This document shows, one piece after another, positions 1 through 5,797 of a stretch of DNA of 6,821 nt. Position numbers and translations under genes: made by a program. Source of the stretch: Candidatus Altarchaeales archaeon (GTDB taxonomy: Archaea; Altiarchaeota; Altiarchaeia; IMC4; QMZM01). The stretch lies in assembly GCA_003663175.1 (NCBI GenBank), contig QMZM01000054.1, positions 1 through 6,821 on the forward strand, read 5' to 3'. The first letter of the stretch is position 1, and each line of letters starts with the position of its first letter. The notes below the pieces were generated by a model. That model saw only the letters and a program-made list of their open reading frames with translations, had not been told where the DNA came from and did not search any database.

Positions 1-239
1 CCCTTTTCAATTACCCTTTCTCTGATATTGGAATTTTTATATAGGATGTAGGAATTCACCATCAATATCTTAATTTTAAATTTATCTCTCAATTCATCCA
101 TCGAGATAATTGGTTTATTTGGATTATAGACGGGCATTATTGCGGGGGTTTCAATCTTTTTCCCGTTTATTTCCAATTCACCAATTCTTGCCCCGATATC
201 CTTGCTCTTGATCTGAAATCTGATCTCCTTGGAATTCAT
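1..239 (-). CDS. tgtA: Archaeosine tRNA-guanine transglycosylase, N-terminal fragment (runs off the left edge)
   Basis: Reading the minus strand from the ATG at 239-237 gives 79 complete codons that are still open at base 1, so only the start of the gene is present. The peptide contains GARIGELEINGKKIETPAIM, then MPVYNPNKPIIS and VNSYILYKN. From memory this matches the N-terminus of archaeal TGT, the enzyme that swaps G15 in the D-loop of tRNAs for preQ0 on the way to archaeosine. The catalytic Asp and the zinc site lie beyond the window, so activity cannot be judged. The gene is divergent from the CBS gene at 290, with about 50 bp between the starts. No good Shine-Dalgarno site precedes the ATG. 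A weak TATA-like stretch at about 272-281 (minus strand) could serve it. A bacterial-type queuosine TGT is less likely, because the 'TPAIMPV.NPNK' opening is archaeal in style. Confidence 0.88.
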   Translation of the reverse strand, partial: MNSKEIRFQIKSKDIGARIGELEINGKKIETPAIMPVYNPNKPIISMDELRDKFKIKILMVNSYILYKNSNIRERVIEK

Positions 240-248
240 CTTGAGAAT

Positions 249-258
249 ATATTAATAT
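249..258. promoter_or_regulatory. TATA-like palindrome between tgtA and the first CBS gene
   Basis: ATATTAATAT is a perfect 10-bp palindrome. Its centre lies about 37-43 nt before the possible starts at 290 and 296. An archaeal TATA box there would give a transcript beginning near 278-281 with a short leader, so it best fits the plus-strand CBS gene. For tgtA it lies only about 10 nt before the ATG, too close for an archaeal TATA box. Because it is symmetric, it could also be a regulator-binding site. Inferred from sequence only. Confidence 0.4.
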
Positions 259-289
259 CCATTCCTTATTAGATTATGTAAATTAATGA

Positions 290-832
290 GTGAAAATGGA
301 ACTAAGTGTTGGTGATGCAATGACACGGGGAGTTATCTATGTGAGACCCAATGAAAATATACAGAGGGTAGCAGAAATAATGAAGAAGAACGATATAGAT
401 TCCGTGATCGTTATAGATAATGGAGTTGGTGTTGGAATTGTTACAGATACAGATATAATATCGAAGATTGTTGCGGAGGGAAAGGACCCAAAAAGGGTAA
501 TCGTTTCCGAGATCATGACTTCTCCATTGATCACAATAGACCCAGATGCAGATATTGAGGAGGCGGCAAAGGTTATGCGAGACAGAGATATAAGGAGATT
601 AGTCGTTACCAAAGATGGCAATATAGTCGGAATATTATCGGAATTTGACATAGTTAGGGTGGAACCCGCACTTCATTTACTTATAAGGGAGCACAGTCAG
701 TGGGACATAGCGGACCTGTCTCCAGAGGTTGGAACGATCTCCGGAATCTGTGAGGTTTGTGATAACTATTCGGAATCGCTTAGACCAATTAACGGTAGAT
801 TGATATGTGAGGAATGTGCCAGTGAGGAATAA
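290..832 (+). CDS. CBS-pair protein with C-terminal zinc-ribbon-like module
   Basis: This 180-residue soluble protein has two CBS motifs forming one Bateman module (about residues 5-58 and 72-125). They end in VGIVTDTD and VGILSEFD, so both keep the Ser/Thr and Asp of the G-x-x-[S/T]-x-x-D motif that contacts the ribose of adenine nucleotides in many CBS proteins. After a linker comes a compact tail with C154xxC157 and C173xxC176, the spacing of a small zinc ribbon. Such a tail may bind nucleic acid or protein, but this is inference. The GTG at 290 and the ATG at 296 are both usable starts; GTG is given because it is the longest form. No strong ribosome-binding site is visible, and a TATA-like palindrome lies upstream. 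The next CBS gene follows after 26 bp, so the two are probably co-transcribed. The exact ligand and partner are unknown. Confidence 0.87.
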   Translation: MKMELSVGDAMTRGVIYVRPNENIQRVAEIMKKNDIDSVIVIDNGVGVGIVTDTDIISKIVAEGKDPKRVIVSEIMTSPLITIDPDADIEEAAKVMRDRDIRRLVVTKDGNIVGILSEFDIVRVEPALHLLIREHSQWDIADLSPEVGTISGICEVCDNYSESLRPINGRLICEECASEE

Positions 833-858
833 TCTAATAATAAATTGATTTATGATGA

Positions 859-1629
859 ATGATGATGAATGTCGCCGAGGTAATGACAAAGAACCCAGTA
901 TGTATAGATGCCAATGATGTTGTAACCAAGGCTAGATCAATAATGCGAGAATGCGGCTTCAGGGCATTACCGGTTCTTGAGGATGGCAAACTCGTCGGTA
1001 TAATCTCTAGGGGGGATGTGCTTAGAGTAACATCAAGGAAAACAAACATTAAGGTCAAGGGGCTGATGAGTGAGAATGTTGTGACCGCATCACCAGACGA
1101 TGATTTATTCTATGCTGCAAGAAAGATGATTTCCTCCGGGATTAGGCAATTAATAGTTGTCAAAAACGACAAACTTTTCGGAATTATAACCGCAAAGGAC
1201 ATACTAAGGAAATTTGTTGAAAATGATTACACTCCAGTTAAGAAAAAAGTTGGGGATGTGATGACAAGGGATGTTGTTTATTGTGAACAGGATGATGAAA
1301 TTTCAAAAATATGGGACAAGATGTATAGTAGTGGATACAGCGGTCTACCTGTTGTGAAGGATGGGAAGGTTATTGGCATGATAACGAGGATGGATATAAT
1401 TCGGGACTCATCTGTAATGTTGTCAAAGGAGTCGGGTAAGATAAGAAATGTTCATGTAAGAAAGGTAAAGAAGACGCCAGCAATCACAACAACTCCAACT
1501 GAAAATATAAAGAATGTTGCGGAGATAATGATAGAGAGGAGCATCTCGAGACTACCCGTGGTTAATAGCTCAGATAGATTGCTCGGGATAGTTGATATCG
1601 AGGACATACTCAGAGCCTATGTGTCTTGA
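859..1629 (+). CDS. Four-CBS-motif protein (tandem Bateman modules, MJ1225-like)
   Basis: This 256-residue protein is built almost entirely of four CBS motifs, at about residues 5-57, 66-118, 131-183 and 200-254. No catalytic domain is attached. The end-motifs are VGIISRGD, FGIITAKD, IGMITRMD and LGIVDIED. All four keep the ribose-contacting Asp, but the fourth has Asp where Ser/Thr is usual. This four-CBS plan is that of archaeal MJ1225-type proteins, which resemble the gamma subunit of AMP-activated kinase and bind adenine nucleotides, so an energy-sensing role is likely by family. The start is ambiguous: three consecutive ATG codons (859, 862, 865) follow an in-frame TGA at 856, and no clear Shine-Dalgarno site is present. 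The gene lies 26 bp after the CBS/zinc-ribbon gene, probably in one operon. SerRS downstream has its own promoter. Confidence 0.9.
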   Translation: MMMNVAEVMTKNPVCIDANDVVTKARSIMRECGFRALPVLEDGKLVGIISRGDVLRVTSRKTNIKVKGLMSENVVTASPDDDLFYAARKMISSGIRQLIVVKNDKLFGIITAKDILRKFVENDYTPVKKKVGDVMTRDVVYCEQDDEISKIWDKMYSSGYSGLPVVKDGKVIGMITRMDIIRDSSVMLSKESGKIRNVHVRKVKKTPAITTTPTENIKNVAEIMIERSISRLPVVNSSDRLLGIVDIEDILRAYVS

Positions 1630-1654
1630 GTTATGCGTCCCGACATTTCTCTAC

Positions 1655-1673
1655 AAAATTTAATCTTATAATT
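1655..1673 (+). promoter_or_regulatory. Probable promoter of the SerRS gene (leaderless)
   Basis: The 57-bp gap after the four-CBS gene is very AT-rich. AAATTTAATC (about 1656-1664) lies roughly 25-30 nt before the SerRS ATG at 1687, where an archaeal TATA box would give a transcript starting at or next to the ATG. A second candidate, CTTATAATT (1665-1673), is slightly too close. There is no Shine-Dalgarno site before the ATG, consistent with leaderless initiation. Confidence 0.45.
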
Positions 1674-1686
1674 TTTAATTATTATC

Positions 1687-3186
1687 ATGGAATTTGAATT
1701 AGATTGTGTTTTTTTGCTCAGTTCAGATGCAAGGGGGATTAATTTTGATAGGATCCTTGGAAATTTGGGAGATATTCTGAGTAGGGGTGCTCCAGACGGC
1801 AAAGGTGCCAAGATCGATGAATTTCATGTAGATGGAAACAGACTTAAGATAAAGATAAAATCTACTAGGTATGTGAGACCTCACGAGGCAGTATTTAGAC
1901 TTAGAAAATTTCTATCGAGAGAATTGGGAAAACATAGAATAGGAATAAGAAGGATATTTGCCCCAAGTTATGAGATCAAATTTATTCTTGAAAAAGAGCC
2001 CAAGAAGTCTATTAGTGTGCCTTTTGCTCATTTGAAATTTGATAATAAAGAGTGTCATATTTACTTGGAGAACCTTGATGAGGAATTCCTCAGAAGGAAT
2101 TATGTCGATAGAATTATAAAATTGATAAATGAGAAGATTGAGAGACAATACTATGAGGGGAAGGAAGAATACTGGGAGTTGATATGGCAATCAAAGCCAA
2201 GAAGACACTTCTTTGATAAGGATCCAACTCGGGAGATGGTCAGGAGAAATTGGATTATGCACCGTGGTAGGGGACAGTGGATTTTTGGTCCAATCCCAAC
2301 CAAGATAATGAGGACCATGGAAGAGATCGTTATCGATGAATTAATAAAGCCATTGAATTTTAATGAGGTAATTATTCCAAAGGCAGTCACTTGGGATGTC
2401 TGGAAGAGATCGGGACATGCAAAGAATCTATATGGTGAGATCTATTATCTCTGCCCACCAATGAAGAGAGACCCGGAATTCTGGGAGGATGTCATCGATA
2501 TGTACAGAATCACTGGAAAAGTACCAACAGATATGATAAAGGAACGCATAAGAGAGCCAATTGGTGGCATGACATATGCCCAATGCCCACCCCTCTGGCC
2601 ATACTTTCAGGGGAGAACAATTGCAGATGAGAGTTTGCCGATAAGGGTATTTGACCGTTCTGGGACATCGATGAGATACGAATCAGGCGGTATCCATGGG
2701 ATTGAAAGGGTTGACGAATTTCATAGAATTGAGATGGTATGGATCGGCTACCCTGAGCAGGTTAGGAAAACACATGGGGAGATTATAGAGAGATATAGAA
2801 TAATATTCAATAAGATCCTTGAATTGGAATGGAGAATGGCTCGTGTCACACCATGGTTTATGGCTCAGGAAGGTATAATTAATGTGGAGGATAAGGAAAA
2901 GGTCATTGGAACGATAGATTTTGAGGCCTATTTACCCTATAGGGGCTCAAGAGAAGAATCCGAATGGCTCGAGTTTCAGAACGCATCAAACAATGGAGAT
3001 AAATATACGAGAGGCTTTAATGTAAAGTCTCAGACGGGAGAACAATTACACTCTGGTTGTACCGGCGTCGGCTTAGAGAGATGGCTTGCAGTATTTTTAG
3101 CGCAGAAGGGCTTCGATATGGATAATTGGCCAAAGGAATTCCTAAGGAGGCTCGGAAATTTACCGGAGGGGATAAGATTCCTATAG
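1687..3186 (+). CDS. serS: Type-2 (methanogen-type, zinc-dependent) serine--tRNA ligase
   Basis: This 499-residue protein charges tRNA-Ser with serine in the cytoplasm. It belongs to the rare SerRS form first described in methanogens, not the common form with a long N-terminal coiled coil. Residues 1 to about 165 form the idiosyncratic N-terminal tRNA-binding domain, and the class II catalytic core follows. Visible landmarks are a motif 1-like helix (GPIPTKIMRTMEE, from 201), motif 2 around RYESGGIHGIERVDEFHRIE (330-349) and motif 3 in GCTGVGLERW (457-466). The active-site zinc ligands known from the Methanosarcina barkeri enzyme (Cys306, Glu355, Cys461) correspond here to Cys300, Glu349 and Cys458. 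The length is close to the roughly 500 residues of the family. No frameshift is seen, and the surface-protein gene follows after 6 nt. The identification is secure; whether the genome also carries a type-1 SerRS is unknown. Confidence 0.95.
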   Translation: MEFELDCVFLLSSDARGINFDRILGNLGDILSRGAPDGKGAKIDEFHVDGNRLKIKIKSTRYVRPHEAVFRLRKFLSRELGKHRIGIRRIFAPSYEIKFILEKEPKKSISVPFAHLKFDNKECHIYLENLDEEFLRRNYVDRIIKLINEKIERQYYEGKEEYWELIWQSKPRRHFFDKDPTREMVRRNWIMHRGRGQWIFGPIPTKIMRTMEEIVIDELIKPLNFNEVIIPKAVTWDVWKRSGHAKNLYGEIYYLCPPMKRDPEFWEDVIDMYRITGKVPTDMIKERIREPIGGMTYAQCPPLWPYFQGRTIADESLPIRVFDRSGTSMRYESGGIHGIERVDEFHRIEMVWIGYPEQVRKTHGEIIERYRIIFNKILELEWRMARVTPWFMAQEGIINVEDKEKVIGTIDFEAYLPYRGSREESEWLEFQNASNNGDKYTRGFNVKSQTGEQLHSGCTGVGLERWLAVFLAQKGFDMDNWPKEFLRRLGNLPEGIRFL

Positions 3187-3192
3187 GAAAAA

Positions 3193-4635
3193 ATGAGGTA
3201 TGATATAAAGGTTATCGTATCCTTAGCTTTGATTTTTGCGGTTTTGTATCTTTTATTTTCATTCGGTCAGGGCATATTTCTGCCACAAGAGAAAACCCCA
3301 ACCACCACAACATCAACAACCTCGACATCAACATCCACAACATCAACAACCTCGACATCAACCTCAATCTCTACATCAACCTCTTCCACTACTACAACTA
3401 CCACAACCACCAGTACTACAACAACCTCAACAGTTCCAGAGTTTATTTTAAATAGAGACACCCCCATCATCTACCGTGGATATGAGATACATCTGAGAGA
3501 TATCATCCTCACCGACACCGGTGAGAAGTATCTACTTGAGATAAAAACACCAGATAATGCAACCGATAATATAGAAATTTATGATAAATTTGTGATAGAT
3601 GCCCTTGAGTTCGGTGTTTTGGAGAGGCTCTCAGGTTTTGATGTGAAATTCTATATAAAGGACTACGCATCAGTCTTAGATAAAAAACCGCAGTATTCTA
3701 AGGCATTATCTGTTGGTGGCAAGAATTTCAATTCATTTGAGAGGGAATTTATGGATTACAAATTCAAGTATCACAACAGAAGATTAGAGATCGAAAAGCC
3801 AAATGGAAGGAGATTATCTGCAGAGATTCCCGAGAATGGTTCGATTTTTATAGATAATTTTGAAATTGGTTACCTACAGCCGATCTCTCCGGGTGGATAT
3901 ACCATAATCTTTATAAAATCTGCCTACACACCAGAGTTTTCTGAGCAGTTGTATAATAGAACATTCTATAATCTTCAGAAGACATTTGGCGTCAATTTAT
4001 TGAGCGAGAGATTCCTCAAAAATCCAGCCCATAATATGCAAGAGAAGAGTGGGAATTTTGTATATTCTGTCGATCTGGACTACATTCCTATGGAAGACAT
4101 CTATGGTGGTGATGGGTTAATTGACACTAAGTGGCGTGGAAGAATTCTATTTGGAGGGGAGGAATTCTATGTTATGGATATTGATCCGGAAGGGGAAGAA
4201 ATCTATTTATCGAAGGGAAAATTTGCTGAGATAAGCAATCGAGAATATCTCGAATATCTCGGATATGGAATTAGAATTAATGGATTGGAATATGATGAAA
4301 TTGAAGGAAATGGAAGAATCTCAATAATTGTTAGGTGTCCAAATAACTACGAATCTATAATCTCAATTACTCCAGATGAAATTGCGGTAATAGATGAATT
4401 TATGATAGATATACTTAGTGTTATAAACACGGGCAGGACAATAAGAGCCAACATCACAATTCATCCATTCTTCCCGCTTGTTATATTGCAGAACAATAAA
4501 ACATTTCCATACAGAAGTAATTGGATAACAAAATTTGGCATAGTAAATGTTACCGAATCAATAAATATAACAGAATATGAGAATGCAACAAGGGGGAGGC
4601 TATTGAAGAATATCACGATCTTCAACATCAAATAA
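3193..4635 (+). CDS. Membrane-anchored, Ser/Thr-stalked surface glycoprotein with S-layer-like repeats
   Basis: This 480-residue protein has an N-terminal hydrophobic segment (about residues 5-29, after MRYDIK) that acts as an uncleaved signal anchor or signal peptide. A nearly pure Thr/Ser stalk follows (35-80), typical of O-glycosylated spacers on archaeal surface proteins, then about 400 residues of beta-rich sequence. There are nine N-x-S/T sequons (N122, N215, N255, N420, N435, N452, N458, N464, N473), six of them in the last 61 residues. Segments near 94-157, 187-246 and 356-424 share a pattern of a GY-type strand, a short proline-Asn turn, an Ile-rich strand and a 'x-I-D-x-x-x-I/L' strand. 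This resembles archaeal S-layer repeat domains by eye. No C-terminal anchor is seen. The start lies 6 nt after the SerRS stop, with AGG at 3185-3187 as a possible ribosome-binding site, so read-through transcription is likely. The 3' end overlaps the convergent Dph2-like gene. Function beyond cell envelope is unknown. Confidence 0.82.
   Translation: MRYDIKVIVSLALIFAVLYLLFSFGQGIFLPQEKTPTTTTSTTSTSTSTTSTTSTSTSISTSTSSTTTTTTTTSTTTTSTVPEFILNRDTPIIYRGYEIHLRDIILTDTGEKYLLEIKTPDNATDNIEIYDKFVIDALEFGVLERLSGFDVKFYIKDYASVLDKKPQYSKALSVGGKNFNSFEREFMDYKFKYHNRRLEIEKPNGRRLSAEIPENGSIFIDNFEIGYLQPISPGGYTIIFIKSAYTPEFSEQLYNRTFYNLQKTFGVNLLSERFLKNPAHNMQEKSGNFVYSVDLDYIPMEDIYGGDGLIDTKWRGRILFGGEEFYVMDIDPEGEEIYLSKGKFAEISNREYLEYLGYGIRINGLEYDEIEGNGRISIIVRCPNNYESIISITPDEIAVIDEFMIDILSVINTGRTIRANITIHPFFPLVILQNNKTFPYRSNWITKFGIVNVTESINITEYENATRGRLLKNITIFNIK
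3292..3431 (+). repeat. Low-complexity ACA/TCA-rich repeat encoding the Thr/Ser stalk
   Basis: Simple-sequence DNA, almost free of G on the plus strand, encodes the Ser/Thr stalk of the surface protein. It contains two exact 28-bp copies at 3305-3332 and 3335-3362, a 30-bp period equal to ten codons, so growth or loss of units would keep the reading frame. The rest is irregular ACA/ACC/TCA triplets. Long open frames in other frames here (His/Gln/Pro-rich on plus, Val/Asp-rich on minus) are by-products of the repeat. Confidence 0.85.
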
Positions 4636-5292
4636 ATTCAATAAAATAGAAACCTCGTCCGGATTTATTACGGGTTTATCAAAGTAATCATCTACCAAAC
4701 GAGGACATGCGGTATTTATCCATGCATCTACATTAAAACCGAGAAGTTTATCTGGAGTTATCTCATCCCCAGAGAATATAAATGCCTTTTTCCCCCTCTC
4801 CTCGAGTTTCTTCTTAATTTCTAATGCCAAGTTGATATCAAATTGTCCACTCTTTGTAGAAACAATAATCCCAAAAATTTTCCCAGTTAGGGATTTGGCT
4901 ATAGAGCTCTTTCTCCTCTTCAAGTATCTCTCTTTCTCCCCTTCAGAGATTCTTCCAAATGAATTTGATAGAGGATTTGCAAAGAATACCGGCTTTTCCG
5001 TCTTGATCGAAAGACCCAATGGATGAAATTTTCCAGAGCCGATATAGAGGAATGAGTCAACATTTTTGCTTTTCTTAATTAAATTCTCAACATTACATCC
5101 GAGAATTCTGCCACAGAAGATTGGATCCATTCCATTTTCTTTGAGGAATTTCATTATCTCCTCTAATCTATTGATATGTTGGGTTGTCGTTACAATTCCT
5201 ATTCTCCTGTAGTTATCCATAATCTTCAACACTCCTTTCAGAGATGGAATTGGGTCCGCCTTGGAGTAGCATGGAATGAAGACGATTTTCAT
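4600..5292 (-). CDS. dph2: Diphthamide synthase Dph2-like protein lacking domain 1
   Basis: This 230-residue protein matches domains 2 and 3 of archaeal Dph2, the iron-sulfur, SAM-using enzyme that adds a 3-amino-3-carboxypropyl group to the target His of EF-2 in the first step of diphthamide synthesis. Diagnostic stretches are IGIVTTTQHINRLEE, GRILGCN (Cys66), IGSGKFHPLGL, IIVSTKSGQF and WINTACPRLVDDY (Cys196). Cys66 and Cys196 correspond to Cys163 and Cys287 of the Pyrococcus enzyme. The usual N-terminal domain of about 90-100 residues with the first cluster ligand (Cys59) is absent. The ORF begins at the strand FIPCYSKADPIPSL, near the domain 1/2 boundary, and an in-frame TAA lies just upstream (5305-5307). 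Full-length Dph2 is about 340 residues. C8 and C60 are extra cysteines that could matter. The protein may be split, paralogous or degraded. Its 3' end overlaps the convergent surface-protein gene by 36 bp. Confidence 0.85.
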   Translation of the reverse strand: MKIVFIPCYSKADPIPSLKGVLKIMDNYRRIGIVTTTQHINRLEEIMKFLKENGMDPIFCGRILGCNVENLIKKSKNVDSFLYIGSGKFHPLGLSIKTEKPVFFANPLSNSFGRISEGEKERYLKRRKSSIAKSLTGKIFGIIVSTKSGQFDINLALEIKKKLEERGKKAFIFSGDEITPDKLLGFNVDAWINTACPRLVDDYFDKPVINPDEVSILLNLFDVEDRDILQ

Positions 5293-5329
5293 CTTTTTGC
5301 TAATTTAAATTTCTCATTTCCAAAACAGA

Positions 5330-5337
5330 CAATATAG
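5330..5337 (-). promoter_or_regulatory. Possible TATA box for the Dph2-like gene
   Basis: On the minus strand CTATATTG lies 38-45 nt before the ATG at 5292, which would give a transcript with a leader of about 12 nt. A second AT-rich stretch (5303-5310) is too close to the start. The site falls in the 93-bp gap after the acylphosphatase gene, so the Dph2-like gene may be expressed on its own or together with that gene. Confidence 0.3.
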
Positions 5338-5385
5338 ATTACAACATAGATTTTGAGAGTTATCCCCCCAATTTCTCAGCCAACT

Positions 5386-5619
5386 TTAGAATCGCCTCGC
5401 GAGCCTCTGAAGTGTTTTATCTATCGGAAATCTTCTTATCTCTGCCCCGATAAACTCTCTCGGGTCTTTTTCTTCACCTTCTGCTACAATTCTGACATCA
5501 TACGGCTCTATATTTTCGACATAACCCTTAATGTTTAATTTCCTTGCAATCCTCCGGACTTCATCTCTATAACCAACTCTCTGAACCTCACCCTTGGCAA
5601 TTGCAATTATCCTCTTCAT
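5386..5619 (-). CDS. acyP: Acylphosphatase, short form (C-terminal strands missing)
   Basis: Acylphosphatases hydrolyse the carboxyl-phosphate bond of small acyl phosphates. The 77-residue product begins MKRIIAIAKGEVQRVGYRDE. It holds the phosphate-binding loop G10-x-V-Q-x-V-G-Y-R18 with the catalytic Arg18, and GYVEN with the catalytic Asn36, followed by YDVRIVAEGEE. Family members are usually about 90 residues or longer, folding as beta-alpha-beta-beta-alpha-beta. Here the protein ends just after the second helix (DPREFIGAEIRRFP), so the last one or two strands are missing. The tail is Arg-rich (LQRLARRF). An overlapping frame just downstream stays open to a stop at 5360-5362, so a frameshift is possible. 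A TATA box 25-33 nt before the ATG suggests leaderless transcription. The active-site half looks intact, but folding of this short form is uncertain. Confidence 0.85.
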   Translation of the reverse strand: MKRIIAIAKGEVQRVGYRDEVRRIARKLNIKGYVENIEPYDVRIVAEGEEKDPREFIGAEIRRFPIDKTLQRLARRF

Positions 5620-5643
5620 TGTTAGATATTTTTACCCTTTCTG

Positions 5644-5652
5644 CTTAAATAT
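5644..5652 (-). promoter_or_regulatory. TATA box of the acylphosphatase gene (leaderless)
   Basis: On the minus strand ATATTTAAG, preceded by GGAAATG as a plausible BRE, lies 25-33 nt before the ATG at 5619. This spacing puts the transcription start at or within a few bases of the start codon, and no Shine-Dalgarno site is present. The position between the possible 45-codon ORF and the acylphosphatase gene suggests the two are separate units. Confidence 0.5.
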
Positions 5653-5659
5653 CATTTCC

Positions 5660-5797
5660 TCATCGCGTCCTTGGGACAAAAATAGTCAATTCAGAGTATT
5701 CCCTTGGGCTCTCTTCCCCCCAAGTTTTATCCATGATCCAACGAAATGGCTCAAAGATATACCGCTCGATATCTGAGAGTGTTTTGTGTGAGTACAT
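5660..5797 (-). CDS. Possible small protein of 45 residues, unknown function
   Basis: The minus strand reads from an ATG at 5797 to a TGA at 5660-5662, giving 45 residues beginning MYSHKTLSDIERYIFEPFRW and ending TIFVPRTR. The peptide has protein-like balance: an amphipathic stretch DIERYIFEPFRWIMDKTW, two Trp, three Tyr, and no low complexity or membrane segment. I do not recognise it. An in-frame TAA lies 6 bp before the ATG (5804-5806), so it cannot be longer. Against it, three of five Arg codons are CGN whereas neighbours favour AGA/AGG, there is no ribosome-binding site, and inverted repeats overlap it that may point to a structured element instead. An ATAAATAC stretch about 31-38 nt upstream could act as a minus-strand TATA box. 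Confidence 0.35.
   Translation of the reverse strand: MYSHKTLSDIERYIFEPFRWIMDKTWGEESPREYSELTIFVPRTR

Noticed and set aside
3236..3470. His/Gln/Pro-rich plus-strand frame and Val/Asp-rich minus-strand frame
   Set aside because: Both are out-of-frame readings of the ACA/TCA repeat that encodes the Thr/Ser stalk.
4243..4260. Tandem GAATATCTC repeat
   Set aside because: Two 9-bp copies inside the surface-protein gene, explained by the encoded EYLEYL; too short to be meaningful.
5703..5728. Hairpin CTTGGG/CCCAAG followed by TTTT resembling an intrinsic terminator
   Set aside because: No plus-strand gene ends upstream of it, the loop is 10 nt and the stem short, and archaeal terminators rarely need a hairpin.
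5594..5776. 60-residue plus-strand open frame over the acylphosphatase promoter
   Set aside because: It starts inside the acylphosphatase gene on the opposite strand, covers its TATA box, and has no recognisable domain or start signal.
5733..5776. Possible C/D box guide RNA (ATGATCC ... CTGA)
   Set aside because: The C-box match is poor, no internal D'/C' pair is found, and box spacing does not fit archaeal C/D RNAs.
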